Part shown: piece after piece, positions 43,778 to 51,601 of the stretch | How the letters are laid out: the number at the start of each line of letters is the position of its first letter | Position numbering within the stretch: position 1 is the stretch's first letter | Assembly: GCF_040529335.1 (NCBI RefSeq) | Contig: NZ_CP159534.1 | Span: forward strand, 2,542,001 to 2,606,000 | Reading direction: 5' to 3' | DNA length: 64,000 bases | From: Streptomyces sp. HUAS MG91 | GTDB taxonomy: Bacteria > Actinomycetota > Actinomycetes > Streptomycetales > Streptomycetaceae | Notes under the pieces: model-generated | What the model saw: only the letters and a program-made list of their open reading frames with translations | Told to the model about the DNA's origin: nothing | Database searches by the model: none | Position numbers and translations under genes: made by a program

Positions 43778-45534
43778 GCGGGGCCGTCCTCCCCCGCGAA
43801 CACCGCCCGGTAGGCCGGGTCGCGCCACAGCCGCTCGTGCGGGCCGAGGGCGCGGACGCGGCCGCCTTCGAGCCAGGCCACCGTGTCGGCGCGGGCCGCG
43901 GTCGTGGCACGGTGCGCGACGATCAGGCGGGTGGCGCCGGGGGTGTGGTCGAGGAGCGCGGCGGCGATCTCGTGCTCGGTGACCGTGTCGAGGCTGGAGA
44001 GCGCGTCGTCCAGGACGAGCAGCCGCCCGCCGTGCGCGAACGCCCGTGCCAGGCCGAGGCGTTGGAGTTCGCCGCCGGACAGCGGCACGTCCGCGCAAGG
44101 AGTGGCGTAGCCGTCGGGCAGGCGGCGCACGAAGGGGTCGGCGCGGGCGGCGCGGGCGGCCGGGACCACCCGGTCCTCCGGTGCGCCGAGCGCGATGGTG
44201 TCGGCGAGGGTGTCGCCGAGCAGGACGGGGCGCTCGAAGGCATGGCCGACCGCGGAGCGCAGGGCGCTTCGGCGCAGGTCGGGCAGCGGGACGCCGTCGA
44301 GGAGGACGGTGCCCTCGTCGGGGTCGGCGAGGCGGCCCGCGAGCGCGGCGAGGGTGGACTTGCCCGCGCCGGAGGCGCCGACGACGGCGAGGGTGCGACC
44401 GGCGGGCACGGTCAGGTCGACGCGGTCGAGGACGGTGCGTCCCGCGCGCCGGACCGTCACGCCGCGCAGCTCCAGATCACCCCCGTACGCGGGCAGTTCG
44501 TCATCTCCGTAGCGAGGTGGGGGCACGTCGAGGAGTTCGGCGGTGCGGCGTCCCGCCGCCCGGGTGCGGACCAGCGCGCCGAGGTCGCCGACGAGCGCGC
44601 CGACGCCGGTGGCGAGGACGGCGTAGCGGGAGGCGGCCAGCAACTCGCCCACGGTAAGGCTGTGGTGGAGCAGGAGCAGGCCCGCCGCCGCGATCACCGC
44701 GATCTGCAGCAGCGGGGCGAGGGTGACGGCTCCGGCGCTCGCCCGGCCCTGCACCCGCCACATCCGCAGGCCCTGCCGGGACAGTTCGGGCAGCGGTGCG
44801 AGGACCCGGGCGGTCTCCTTGTCGGCGGTGCGGGCGGCGGCGATGGTGCGGGCGCCGCCGATCGCCTCGGTGAGCCGGGTCGCGAGGTCGCCCTGGGCGC
44901 GCAGGTAGCCGCTGACGCAGTCGGAGGTGGCGCGTGCGAAGGTCCGCAGCAGCCACGCGAGGGCCGGGGCGCCGACGAGGAACACGAGCGCGAGGCGGAG
45001 GTCGACCAGGCCGAGGGCGACGATCGCGCCGAGGGGCGTGAGCAGGGTCGCGGCGAGGGCGGCGACGGTCGCGGGGGCGGGTCCGGCCTGGGCGGTGCCG
45101 CCGACGAGACGGGCGACCAGGTCTCCGGCCGGGAAGCGGGTGGTGGCGCGCGGTCCGGTGTCCAGGACGTGCCGGACGAGGCGGTGGCGCAGCCAGGCGG
45201 TGGTGCGGGCGGCCGTGGTGCCGGTGAGGACGCCCTCGCAGGCGTCGAGGAGCGTGCCCACGGCGACGAGTGCGGCACTGATCAGCAACCAGTGGTGGGC
45301 GTCGCCCCCGGTGGGGCCGGTGAGCAGGGCGTCCAGGGCGCGCCCGAGGGCGTGGGGCAGGAGCAGGGCGGTGCCCGCTCCTGCGGTGGTGAGCAGGCAC
45401 AGGGCGACGCAGCGGGCGGCGCTGTGCCGGATCGCGGCGCGCAGCAGGGCATCGCCGCCCGGCGGGCCCGCGGCAGGGGCGGGCCCGCCCTCCGGAGAGG
45501 ACGGGCCCGCGGTGCTGCTGTGGGTCACAGGCAC
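43774..45534 (-). CDS. ramA: Lanthipeptide ABC transporter, permease-ATPase fusion
   Basis: A 586-residue half transporter: six helices (about 35-310) and an ATPase domain with Walker A GASGAGKST, signature LSGGELQRLGLARAF, Walker B (LLVLDDALSSLD; Asp-Asp in place of Asp-Glu, a degenerate catalytic base) and H-loop (LIVAHRATTAARA). With its partner one ATP site would be degenerate, as in asymmetric exporters. GTG start overlaps the ramS stop by 10 bases, so it is translated by coupling. Confidence 0.85.
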   Translation of the reverse strand: MPVTHSSTAGPSSPEGGPAPAAGPPGGDALLRAAIRHSAARCVALCLLTTAGAGTALLLPHALGRALDALLTGPTGGDAHHWLLISAALVAVGTLLDACEGVLTGTTAARTTAWLRHRLVRHVLDTGPRATTRFPAGDLVARLVGGTAQAGPAPATVAALAATLLTPLGAIVALGLVDLRLALVFLVGAPALAWLLRTFARATSDCVSGYLRAQGDLATRLTEAIGGARTIAAARTADKETARVLAPLPELSRQGLRMWRVQGRASAGAVTLAPLLQIAVIAAAGLLLLHHSLTVGELLAASRYAVLATGVGALVGDLGALVRTRAAGRRTAELLDVPPPRYGDDELPAYGGDLELRGVTVRRAGRTVLDRVDLTVPAGRTLAVVGASGAGKSTLAALAGRLADPDEGTVLLDGVPLPDLRRSALRSAVGHAFERPVLLGDTLADTIALGAPEDRVVPAARAARADPFVRRLPDGYATPCADVPLSGGELQRLGLARAFAHGGRLLVLDDALSSLDTVTEHEIAAALLDHTPGATRLIVAHRATTAARADTVAWLEGGRVRALGPHERLWRDPAYRAVFAGEDGPA

Positions 45535-45659
45535 AGCAGGGTGCTGTTGGAGCTGAACTTGTCGCAGAGCAGCAGGCTGACGTTGCTGCCCGCGCCGCCG
45601 CCACCGCCGCCACCGTGGGTCGCGTCGGCTTCCAGGTTCTGCAGGTCGAGAAGGGCCAT
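45525..45659 (-). CDS. ramS: SapB-like class III lanthipeptide precursor
   Basis: A 44-residue precursor. The leader starts MALLDLQNLEADATH, with the LLDLQ-type helix recognised by class III synthetases. Seven glycines and AG follow (16-24). The core SNVSLLLCDKFSSNSTLLCL has two SxxSxxxC units (Ser25/Ser28/Cys32 and Ser36/Ser39/Cys43), which give two lanthionine or labionin rings. The product would be a hydrophobic surfactant that lowers surface tension for aerial hyphae. AAAGGA lies seven bases before the ATG. The poly-glycine junction differs from the S. coelicolor and S. griseus peptides as I know them. Confidence 0.9.
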   Translation of the reverse strand: MALLDLQNLEADATHGGGGGGGAGSNVSLLLCDKFSSNSTLLCL

Positions 45660-45723
45660 GGTGAATCCTTTCGTCTGCGGCACGCGGGAACGTGCCGCCG
45701 GGGACGGGTGGTGCGTTGGGACA

Positions 45724-45747
45724 CGGCTCCGGACAGGGCCGGAGCCG
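45724..45747. terminator. Stem-loop between ramC and ramS
   Basis: CGGCTCCGG and CCGGAGCCG form a nine-base perfect stem with a six-base loop, starting four bases after the ramC stop. Placed between synthetase and precursor genes it may attenuate read-through or protect a processed ramS mRNA. Confidence 0.65.
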
Positions 45748-45750
45748 GCT

Positions 45751-48369
45751 CTAGGGCCGCCTCGGCGGCGGGAGGAACGGCAGGTGGGCCGGGGTGCCGT
45801 GGGCGGCGCCCAGGGCGAGCAGGCAGCCGGCCGTTCCGGTGGCGAGGTCCATGGACAGGCGCATCATCTGGTGGCCGGGGAAGGCGAGATGGTCGCGGTA
45901 GCGCATCGCCAGCCAGCCGAGGCCGTCGATCTGCGTGGCGAGGTGGCGGTCCTGGGCCTGGGGCGCGGTGGTGCGGGCGAGGTGCAGGATCATGCCCGCG
46001 CGGCCTTCGAAGAGGCCGGGCTGGATGTAGAAGCGGGAGGTCGCGGCGGTGACGGCACCGGCGCGGGCGCGTTCGAGGCCGGGGTCGGGCGCGAGGGCGA
46101 GGTAGTCGTCGGCGACCATGCCGATGCCGGCGCTGCCGTCGGCGAGGTACGGCATGGTGCGCCAGCCCTCGTCGACGTGGAGGCCGCCGTCGGACGAGGT
46201 CCGGCAGCGCTGGAGGTCCAGCTCCAGGGCCTGTCGCGCCAGTCGCAGGAGGGCGGGGTCGCCGGTGCGCTCGTGGCGGCGCAGCAGGAACAGGGCGGGG
46301 CCGCTCAGGCCGCGCATCAGGCCCGCCTTGCGCGGCGGTCCGCCGGTGCCGTCGGCGGCCAGGGCCTCGGTGATCCGTTCGGCGACGAGCGCGGTGGCCT
46401 CGGCGGCGCGGTCGGCGAGGGCGCTCTCGCCGGTGGCGTGCGCGAGGTGGTCGAGGACGAGGCCGACTCCGGCGAGGCCGCTGTGCAGTTGCGCGGCCAG
46501 CCGCTGCCACTTCTCCGCGAGCAGGGTGTCGATCTGGTCGAGGGCGCGCTGCGGGTGGCCGAGGTGGTGCAGGGCGTACGCGATTCCGGCCAGGCCGTCG
46601 TAGAGCCCGAGGGCGGTGCCGCGCGGCGCCGGTGCGGTGTGGTCGAGGAGCCAGCGCTCGCCCTGCTCGAAGCGGCCCGCGCCGGCCAGGTCGAGGGCGA
46701 GGAGGACGCCGGCGGCGCCGTGCGCGAGGCCGAGCCCGCCGCCGGTGGCGAACTGGACGACGTCGCCGGGGAAGAGCCGGTCGTCGCGGTCCGGGGTGGC
46801 CGAGGCGAGGATGCCCGCCGCCATGGAGTCGCGGGCGGCCGGCCAGTCGGCGGGCTCCGGCAGGGCGGTGGCGCCCGGCGCGGTGCGTCTCTCGGACGTC
46901 GGCGCACTCCCCGCTCCCGGAGCCGCGTCCCGGGTGATCTCGGCGACGGCCTCGTCCAGGAACGTCCGCGGCACGGTGGGAAATTCGGCGGCGATCACGT
47001 CGGCGAGATGGGCGGCCTTGCCGCGGTCGACCACGAACAGCGTGGTGACGGGCAGGAACATCGCGAGGCGCAGGCAGGCCAGGGCGTAGTGGTCGATCTC
47101 GGGGCCGGTGCGGTCGAGCGGCGCCCAGAAGCCGGGGTGGGCGAGCATCTGGCCGCCGCTCTCCTCGACGCGGGTGGCGGCCTCGAAGTCGATGAGGGTG
47201 ACCGTGTGTTCGTCCGGGTCGACCATGATGTTGAACATGTGCAGGTCGTTGAAGACGATGCCGCGTTCGTGGACCCGGGCGACGGCGGCCTCGACCGCGG
47301 CGACGATCCCGAGCGCCCAGGCGGCGTAGGCGGCCACCTTCTCGGGGTCGGGGTCGGCGGCGAGCAGCGGGTGCCGCTCGGCGAAGTAGGCGTTGAGCGG
47401 GCGGCCCGGCACGTGGTCCATGACCAGGAATCTGTGGTCGTCGACGAGGAACCAGTCGCGGGCCTCGGGGGCGACGCCGAGTCCTGACAGCCGCTCCAGG
47501 GCGGCCTTCTCGCGCTCCAGGCGGGCGATGGCGTCGGCGCCGTCGGCGGCCAGACCGGCGTGCGGGCGGCCCTCCTTGAGGACCACGGTTCTCTCGTCGC
47601 GGGTGTCGACGCCGCGGTAGACACCACCGCCGTTGGAGAAGTGCAGCGCCTTCTCGAAGCGATAGGGCAGTTCGGCGACGGTGGTGGCGTTGCGGGCGTC
47701 CAGGTGGGGCTTGAGGAAGGTGGGCAGGGTCACCCACTCGGGTATCTGGAACGCGGGTTCTCTGTTGTCCGGCACGAGTCGTCCGCCGGCGTCCTCGACG
47801 GCGCTGACGAGGGTGCCCCGCGGGTCGACGACCAGACGGCGGACGAACGCGCCGTAGCGCACGTACAGCGGTCCTTCGCCCCAGCGGAGGTCGGTGAGGA
47901 TGTACGGCCCGTCGAAACCAGCGAGCAATTCGCCGAGTTCTTCGAGTATGCGTTGACATCGCACCTCGTCGGCCGGATATATGGTGGCGAATTTCCCGCT
48001 GGTGTCCCTCCCCGCGTATTTCGCGTTCCGCAGGTGGAGCAGGTGCGGGGCCGGTACGAATTTGAAGGGGATGCCGCGCGGTACGCAGTAGTCCCAGATG
48101 ACCGCGGCCGTCTTCCCGGCGTTCTCCCGGGTGGCCGAGGCGTGGATCTTCCAGCCCTGCGGCGGGCCCTGGCGCGGGGTGCCGTCGTCGTCGAGGGGGG
48201 TGAGGCTCAGCCACTCGCCGTTGCTGTCGGAGCGCCAGCCGGCGGGGACCGGGCGGCGGGCGGTGTCGAACTCGGGCAGTGTCCTCGCCCGCCCGTTCCC
48301 GGAGAGCCGTTCCGGCGTCTCGTAGAAATGCGGGTCGGCAAGCGCGTAGATCTCGTACCGCTTGTCCAT
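45751..48369 (-). CDS. ramC: Class III lanthipeptide synthetase (LanKC)
   Basis: An 872-residue three-domain enzyme: an N-terminal lyase-like part (about 1-190), a Ser/Thr kinase-like domain (about 215-500, with VVLKEGRP, HERGIVFNDLHMFNIMVD and LIDFEAA), and a LanC-like cyclase barrel (about 540-872). The cyclase part lacks the Cys-Cys-His zinc set, as is normal for class III. It phosphorylates core Ser residues, eliminates phosphate and cyclises. ATG 48369 (MDKRYEIYAL) has GAGGAGGG upstream; an in-frame ATG at 48429 would add 20 residues. Confidence 0.9.
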   Translation of the reverse strand: MDKRYEIYALADPHFYETPERLSGNGRARTLPEFDTARRPVPAGWRSDSNGEWLSLTPLDDDGTPRQGPPQGWKIHASATRENAGKTAAVIWDYCVPRGIPFKFVPAPHLLHLRNAKYAGRDTSGKFATIYPADEVRCQRILEELGELLAGFDGPYILTDLRWGEGPLYVRYGAFVRRLVVDPRGTLVSAVEDAGGRLVPDNREPAFQIPEWVTLPTFLKPHLDARNATTVAELPYRFEKALHFSNGGGVYRGVDTRDERTVVLKEGRPHAGLAADGADAIARLEREKAALERLSGLGVAPEARDWFLVDDHRFLVMDHVPGRPLNAYFAERHPLLAADPDPEKVAAYAAWALGIVAAVEAAVARVHERGIVFNDLHMFNIMVDPDEHTVTLIDFEAATRVEESGGQMLAHPGFWAPLDRTGPEIDHYALACLRLAMFLPVTTLFVVDRGKAAHLADVIAAEFPTVPRTFLDEAVAEITRDAAPGAGSAPTSERRTAPGATALPEPADWPAARDSMAAGILASATPDRDDRLFPGDVVQFATGGGLGLAHGAAGVLLALDLAGAGRFEQGERWLLDHTAPAPRGTALGLYDGLAGIAYALHHLGHPQRALDQIDTLLAEKWQRLAAQLHSGLAGVGLVLDHLAHATGESALADRAAEATALVAERITEALAADGTGGPPRKAGLMRGLSGPALFLLRRHERTGDPALLRLARQALELDLQRCRTSSDGGLHVDEGWRTMPYLADGSAGIGMVADDYLALAPDPGLERARAGAVTAATSRFYIQPGLFEGRAGMILHLARTTAPQAQDRHLATQIDGLGWLAMRYRDHLAFPGHQMMRLSMDLATGTAGCLLALGAAHGTPAHLPFLPPPRRP

Positions 48370-48541
48370 GCGTTCGATGCCCTCCTCGGCGTCCCGTTCT
48401 CGGGTGGCGACCGGAACCGAGATTGGCATGCCGTGAAGGAGGCCGGACAGTCACAGTTGTCATGAGATAACTGTGCGGAATGCATAGGGAATTGGCGTTC
48501 GAGTCGGGTGAACGCGGAAGGAGAATACGCTTTCTGTACGC

Positions 48542-48583
48542 GGCCGGGCGGGCGCCGCTGCCGGAAGGGGCGCCCGCCCGGCC
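48542..48583. terminator. Strong GC hairpin between ferredoxin and ramC regions
   Basis: GGCCGGGCGGGCGCC and GGCGCCCGCCCGGCC form a perfect 15-base stem with a 12-base loop. It starts six bases after the ferredoxin stop (minus strand), so it terminates the aldehyde dehydrogenase-ferredoxin operon and insulates the ramC promoter. Confidence 0.85.
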
Positions 48584-48588
48584 CCGTG

Positions 48589-48822
48589 TCACTCCTCGGG
48601 CGGGAACACCGCCTCGCCGCCGCCCAGGAGGGTGATCATGATCGCCTCGACGGGACAGCCCTCGGCCGCCGCGAGGACCTTCTCGTTGGCGTCCGTGTCG
48701 GGGTGCTCCGGATGGGACTGCCGGGCCGTGTCCAGGCGGAACGCGTCCGGCGCGTGGTTCACGCACATCCCCGAGCCGATGCAGACGCCCCGGTCGACCT
48801 CCACATGCCACCGGTCACCCAT
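48589..48822 (-). CDS. Small ferredoxin (3Fe-4S type)
   Basis: A 77-residue ferredoxin. The cluster motif is Cys-Ile-Gly-Ser-Gly-Met-Cys near residues 14-20 (VCIGSGMCVNHAPDAF), with the last Cys in AEGCPVEAI; the spacing with only three clear cysteines indicates a 3Fe-4S or His-ligated cluster as in ferredoxins serving P450s. Such ferredoxins feed cytochrome P450s or oxygenases. It begins two bases after the aldehyde dehydrogenase stop. No P450 gene is in this window, so the partner is elsewhere. Confidence 0.85.
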   Translation of the reverse strand: MGDRWHVEVDRGVCIGSGMCVNHAPDAFRLDTARQSHPEHPDTDANEKVLAAAEGCPVEAIMITLLGGGEAVFPPEE

Positions 48823-48824
48823 GC

Positions 48825-50291
48825 TCAGGCCCCCTCGGGCTCGTACCCGGCGGGCAGGTGGATCATCTTGTGCTCGAAGTACTCGCCGTACCCCTCGGGC
48901 CCGAACTCCCGTCCCACGCCGCTGTTCTTGTAGCCGCCGAACGGCCCGAGCATGTCGAGGCTGAAGGTGTTGACGCTGTACGTGCCCGTGCGCACCCGGC
49001 GCGCGACGTCGATGCCGCGCTCGACGTCGGCGGTCCAGACGCTGCCGCTGAGGCCGTAGTCGGAGTCGTTGGCGATCTTCACGGCCTCGGCCTCGTCGCC
49101 GTAGGGCAGCAGGCAGATGACCGGGCCGAAGATCTCCTCGCGGGCGATGCGCATGGAGTTGTCGACGTCGCCGAAGAGGGTGGGTTCGACGTACCAGCCC
49201 TGTTCGAAGCCCTTCGGCACGCCGCCGCCGGTGAGGATCTTGGCGCCTTCGTCCTGGCCGATGCGGATGTAGTCGAGGGAGCGCTGCTGCTGGCGCCTGG
49301 CGACGAGGGGGCCGAGTTCGGTGGCCGGGTCGAGGGGGTCGCCGACCTTGAGGGCGCCGGCCGCGCTCGCGAAGGCGTCGGCGAACTCGTCGTAGCGGGA
49401 GCGCGGGACCAGGATGCGGGTCTGGGCGACGCAGGCCTGGCCGTTGATCATCCAGGCGAAGGGCACGATGCCGGCGACGGCGGTCGCGGCGTCGGCGTCC
49501 TCCAGGATCACGGCGGCGGACTTGCCGCCCAGCTCCAGCGTGACGCGGGTGAGGTTGCGGGAGGCGACCTCCATGACGCGCTTGCCCGCGCCGACCGAGC
49601 CGGTGAAGGAGATCTTGTCGATGCCGGGGTGGGCGACGAGGTACTCGCTGACCTCGCGGTCGGCGGGCAGGATCGACAGCACACCCTCGGGCAGGCCCGC
49701 CTCGGCGGCGATCTCGGCCAGCAGATAGCCGTCCAGCGGCGTCTCGGGCGAGGTCTTCAGGATCACCGGGCAGCCGGCGAGCAGCGCGGGGGCGAGCTTG
49801 GCGGCGGCGGTGAACTGCGGGACGTTCCAGGGGACCACGGCCGCGACGACGCCGACGGGCTCGCGCCGCACGAGGAGCTTGCCGAGCACGCCGTCGCGGG
49901 CCTGCTCGTAGGTGAAGTCGCGGGCGACGGTGAGGGCGGAGTCCCAGACCATCATCGCGGCGAGGGCCTGCACCATGATGCTGGCGGTGAACGGGGTGCC
50001 GTTCTGGCTGCTGATGACGCGGGCGATCTCCTCGTGCCGCACCGCGAAGGCGTCCTTGATCTTCGTGACGACCTCGATGCGCTCGTCGAGGGTCATCCGG
50101 GGCCAGGGCCCCTCGTCGAAGGCCCGGCGGGCGGCGGCGACGGCCCGGTCGACGTCGGCGGGCGCGGCGTGCGGCACCCGTCCAAAGACCTCTCCGGTGT
50201 GCGGGGAGACGACCTCGATGACGTCCTTGCCGAGGGGATCGGTCAACTCCCCGCCGATGAACAGCTGTCCGTGTTCCACGAGCTCGGTCAT
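48825..50291 (-). CDS. Aldehyde dehydrogenase
   Basis: A 488-residue NAD(P)-dependent aldehyde dehydrogenase. The catalytic Glu is in TLELGGKSAAVI, the catalytic Cys in NGQACVAQTR, and late motifs are EIFGPVICLLPY and GPFGGYKNSGVGREFG. ATG 50291 (MTELVEHGQ) is preferred over upstream in-frame codons because it matches the family's opening strand (LFIGGEL). It would oxidise an aldehyde, perhaps a side-chain aldehyde from P450 oxidation, given the coupled ferredoxin. The 217-base promoter region carries a KstR-like site and other palindromes. Confidence 0.88.
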   Translation of the reverse strand: MTELVEHGQLFIGGELTDPLGKDVIEVVSPHTGEVFGRVPHAAPADVDRAVAAARRAFDEGPWPRMTLDERIEVVTKIKDAFAVRHEEIARVISSQNGTPFTASIMVQALAAMMVWDSALTVARDFTYEQARDGVLGKLLVRREPVGVVAAVVPWNVPQFTAAAKLAPALLAGCPVILKTSPETPLDGYLLAEIAAEAGLPEGVLSILPADREVSEYLVAHPGIDKISFTGSVGAGKRVMEVASRNLTRVTLELGGKSAAVILEDADAATAVAGIVPFAWMINGQACVAQTRILVPRSRYDEFADAFASAAGALKVGDPLDPATELGPLVARRQQQRSLDYIRIGQDEGAKILTGGGVPKGFEQGWYVEPTLFGDVDNSMRIAREEIFGPVICLLPYGDEAEAVKIANDSDYGLSGSVWTADVERGIDVARRVRTGTYSVNTFSLDMLGPFGGYKNSGVGREFGPEGYGEYFEHKMIHLPAGYEPEGA

Positions 50292-50318
50292 GGCTGACTT
50301 CCTCTTCCCCGACCATTT

Positions 50319-50349
50319 CTGACGGTGTTTCAGAACTGATACCAGTTCT
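50319..50349. promoter_or_regulatory. Overlapping palindromes before aldehyde dehydrogenase
   Basis: CTGACGGTGTTTCAG (50319-50333) is a weak relative of the CTGAC family. AGAACTGATACCAGTTCT (50332-50349) has perfect seven-base arms AGAACTG/CAGTTCT. They lie 28-58 bases upstream of the dehydrogenase start and suggest a second regulator besides KstR. Confidence 0.5.
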
Positions 50350-50406
50350 CGTTGCCATACGGAAGGGAGGGAAGGGGCCGGACGCCCCGTCGACCGGGGC
50401 AACCAT

Positions 50407-50420
50407 TGAAACAAGTTCTA
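50407..50420. promoter_or_regulatory. KstR-like operator, exact consensus match
   Basis: TGAAACAAGTTCTA matches TNNAACNNGTTNNA fully. It lies between the divergent aldehyde dehydrogenase operon and the MBL hydrolase gene and could control both. Confidence 0.75.
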
Positions 50421-50493
50421 CAAGTTCCATTACAGTGACGGGAGTTCGGCGCGGCGGCCGGTGCCCTCGGGCGGGTGACGGAGCGGGAGCCCA

Positions 50494-51570
50494 GTGACGG
50501 AGGCGACAGAGGTGACGAACGTGACGAAGGCGACGCAGGTGACCGATCACGGCGGGGGCGTGCAGAGCATCCGGGTCCCGATCCCCGACAACCCTCTCGG
50601 CTACACCCTCATCTATGTGCTCGACACCGACGCGGGACCGGTCCTGGTCGACACCGGCTGGGACGACCCGGAGTCCTGGGACACGCTGACGGCGGGGCTC
50701 GCGAACTGCGGCACCTCGGTCGGCGACCTCGCGGGCGTCCTCATCACGCACCACCACCCCGACCACCACGGCCTGTCGGCGAAGGTGCGCGAGGCGTCGG
50801 GCGCCTGGATCGCGATGCACGAGGCGGACGCGGCCGTGGTGCGGCGCACCCGGGAGAACGACCCGTCGCGCTGGTACGCGTACATGGCCAGGAAGCTGCT
50901 CGCCGCCGGGGCGCCCGACGCGCACGTGGCCCCGCTCGCCCGCGCCCGCGACGAGGGCGCCCCGCGCCGTCTGCCCGGCCTCGACCCGGCGCTGCCCGAC
51001 CGCACCATCACCCCCGGCGACCTGCTCCCGCTGCCGGGCCGCAGGCTGCGCGCGATCTGGACGCCGGGCCACACCCCGGGCCATGTCTGCCTGCACCTGG
51101 AGGAGGAGCACCCCGCTCGGCTCCCCGGAAACGGACGCCTGTTCAGCGGCGACCATGTCCTGCCGGGCATCAGCCCGCACATCGGCCTCTACGAGGATCC
51201 CGACGACGCCACCGTGACGGACCCGCTGGGCGACTATCTCGACTCCCTCGAACGCGTCGGCCGGCTCGCCCCCGCCGAGGTCCTCCCGGCGCACCAGCAC
51301 ACCTTCACCGACGCGCCCGCCCGCGTACGGGAGCTGCTGGAGCACCACGAGTCCCGGCTGACCGGTCTGCTCACTCTCCTCGCGGAGCCGCTCACCCCCT
51401 GGCAGCTCGCGGAGCGCATGGAGTGGAACCGCCCGTGGGCCGACATCCCGTTCGGCTCGCGGACCATCGCGGTGTCGGAGGCGGAGGCGCATCTGCGGCG
51501 GCTGGTGAAACTGGGGCGGGCGGAGGCGGTCGCCGGCAGCGACCCGGTGACGTACGTCGCGGCGCCCTGA
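50494..51570 (+). CDS. Metallo-beta-lactamase-fold hydrolase
   Basis: A 358-residue MBL-fold protein. Metal ligands are in ITHHHPDHHGLS (HxHxDH type, about 86-95), WTPGHTPGHVCLH and LFSGDHVLPG; a C-terminal helical domain (about 265-358) carries a winged-helix-like fold (LTPWQLAERMEWNRPW), as in the LACTB2-like and acyl-CoA thioesterase-like groups. The N-terminus (first 18 residues) is an odd T-x-V/A repeat. Divergent from the aldehyde dehydrogenase with a shared KstR-type site, it may hydrolyse a CoA or lactone intermediate; inference only. Confidence 0.82.
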   Translation: MTEATEVTNVTKATQVTDHGGGVQSIRVPIPDNPLGYTLIYVLDTDAGPVLVDTGWDDPESWDTLTAGLANCGTSVGDLAGVLITHHHPDHHGLSAKVREASGAWIAMHEADAAVVRRTRENDPSRWYAYMARKLLAAGAPDAHVAPLARARDEGAPRRLPGLDPALPDRTITPGDLLPLPGRRLRAIWTPGHTPGHVCLHLEEEHPARLPGNGRLFSGDHVLPGISPHIGLYEDPDDATVTDPLGDYLDSLERVGRLAPAEVLPAHQHTFTDAPARVRELLEHHESRLTGLLTLLAEPLTPWQLAERMEWNRPWADIPFGSRTIAVSEAEAHLRRLVKLGRAEAVAGSDPVTYVAAP

Positions 51571-51601
51571 TCCGGGGACTTCGCGGACGGCCGGCCCCGG
51601 A

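Noticed and set aside
44501..48811. A 1436-codon minus-strand frame across the ram locus
   Set aside because: Composition is Arg/Pro/Gly-rich with no motif, and it lies out of frame with ramC, ramS and ramA, which have clear domains and ribosome binding sites.
50332..50349. Reading the AGAACTG...CAGTTCT palindrome as another KstR site
   Set aside because: The AAC and GTT half-sites are separated by eight rather than two bases, so it does not fit TNNAACNNGTTNNA.
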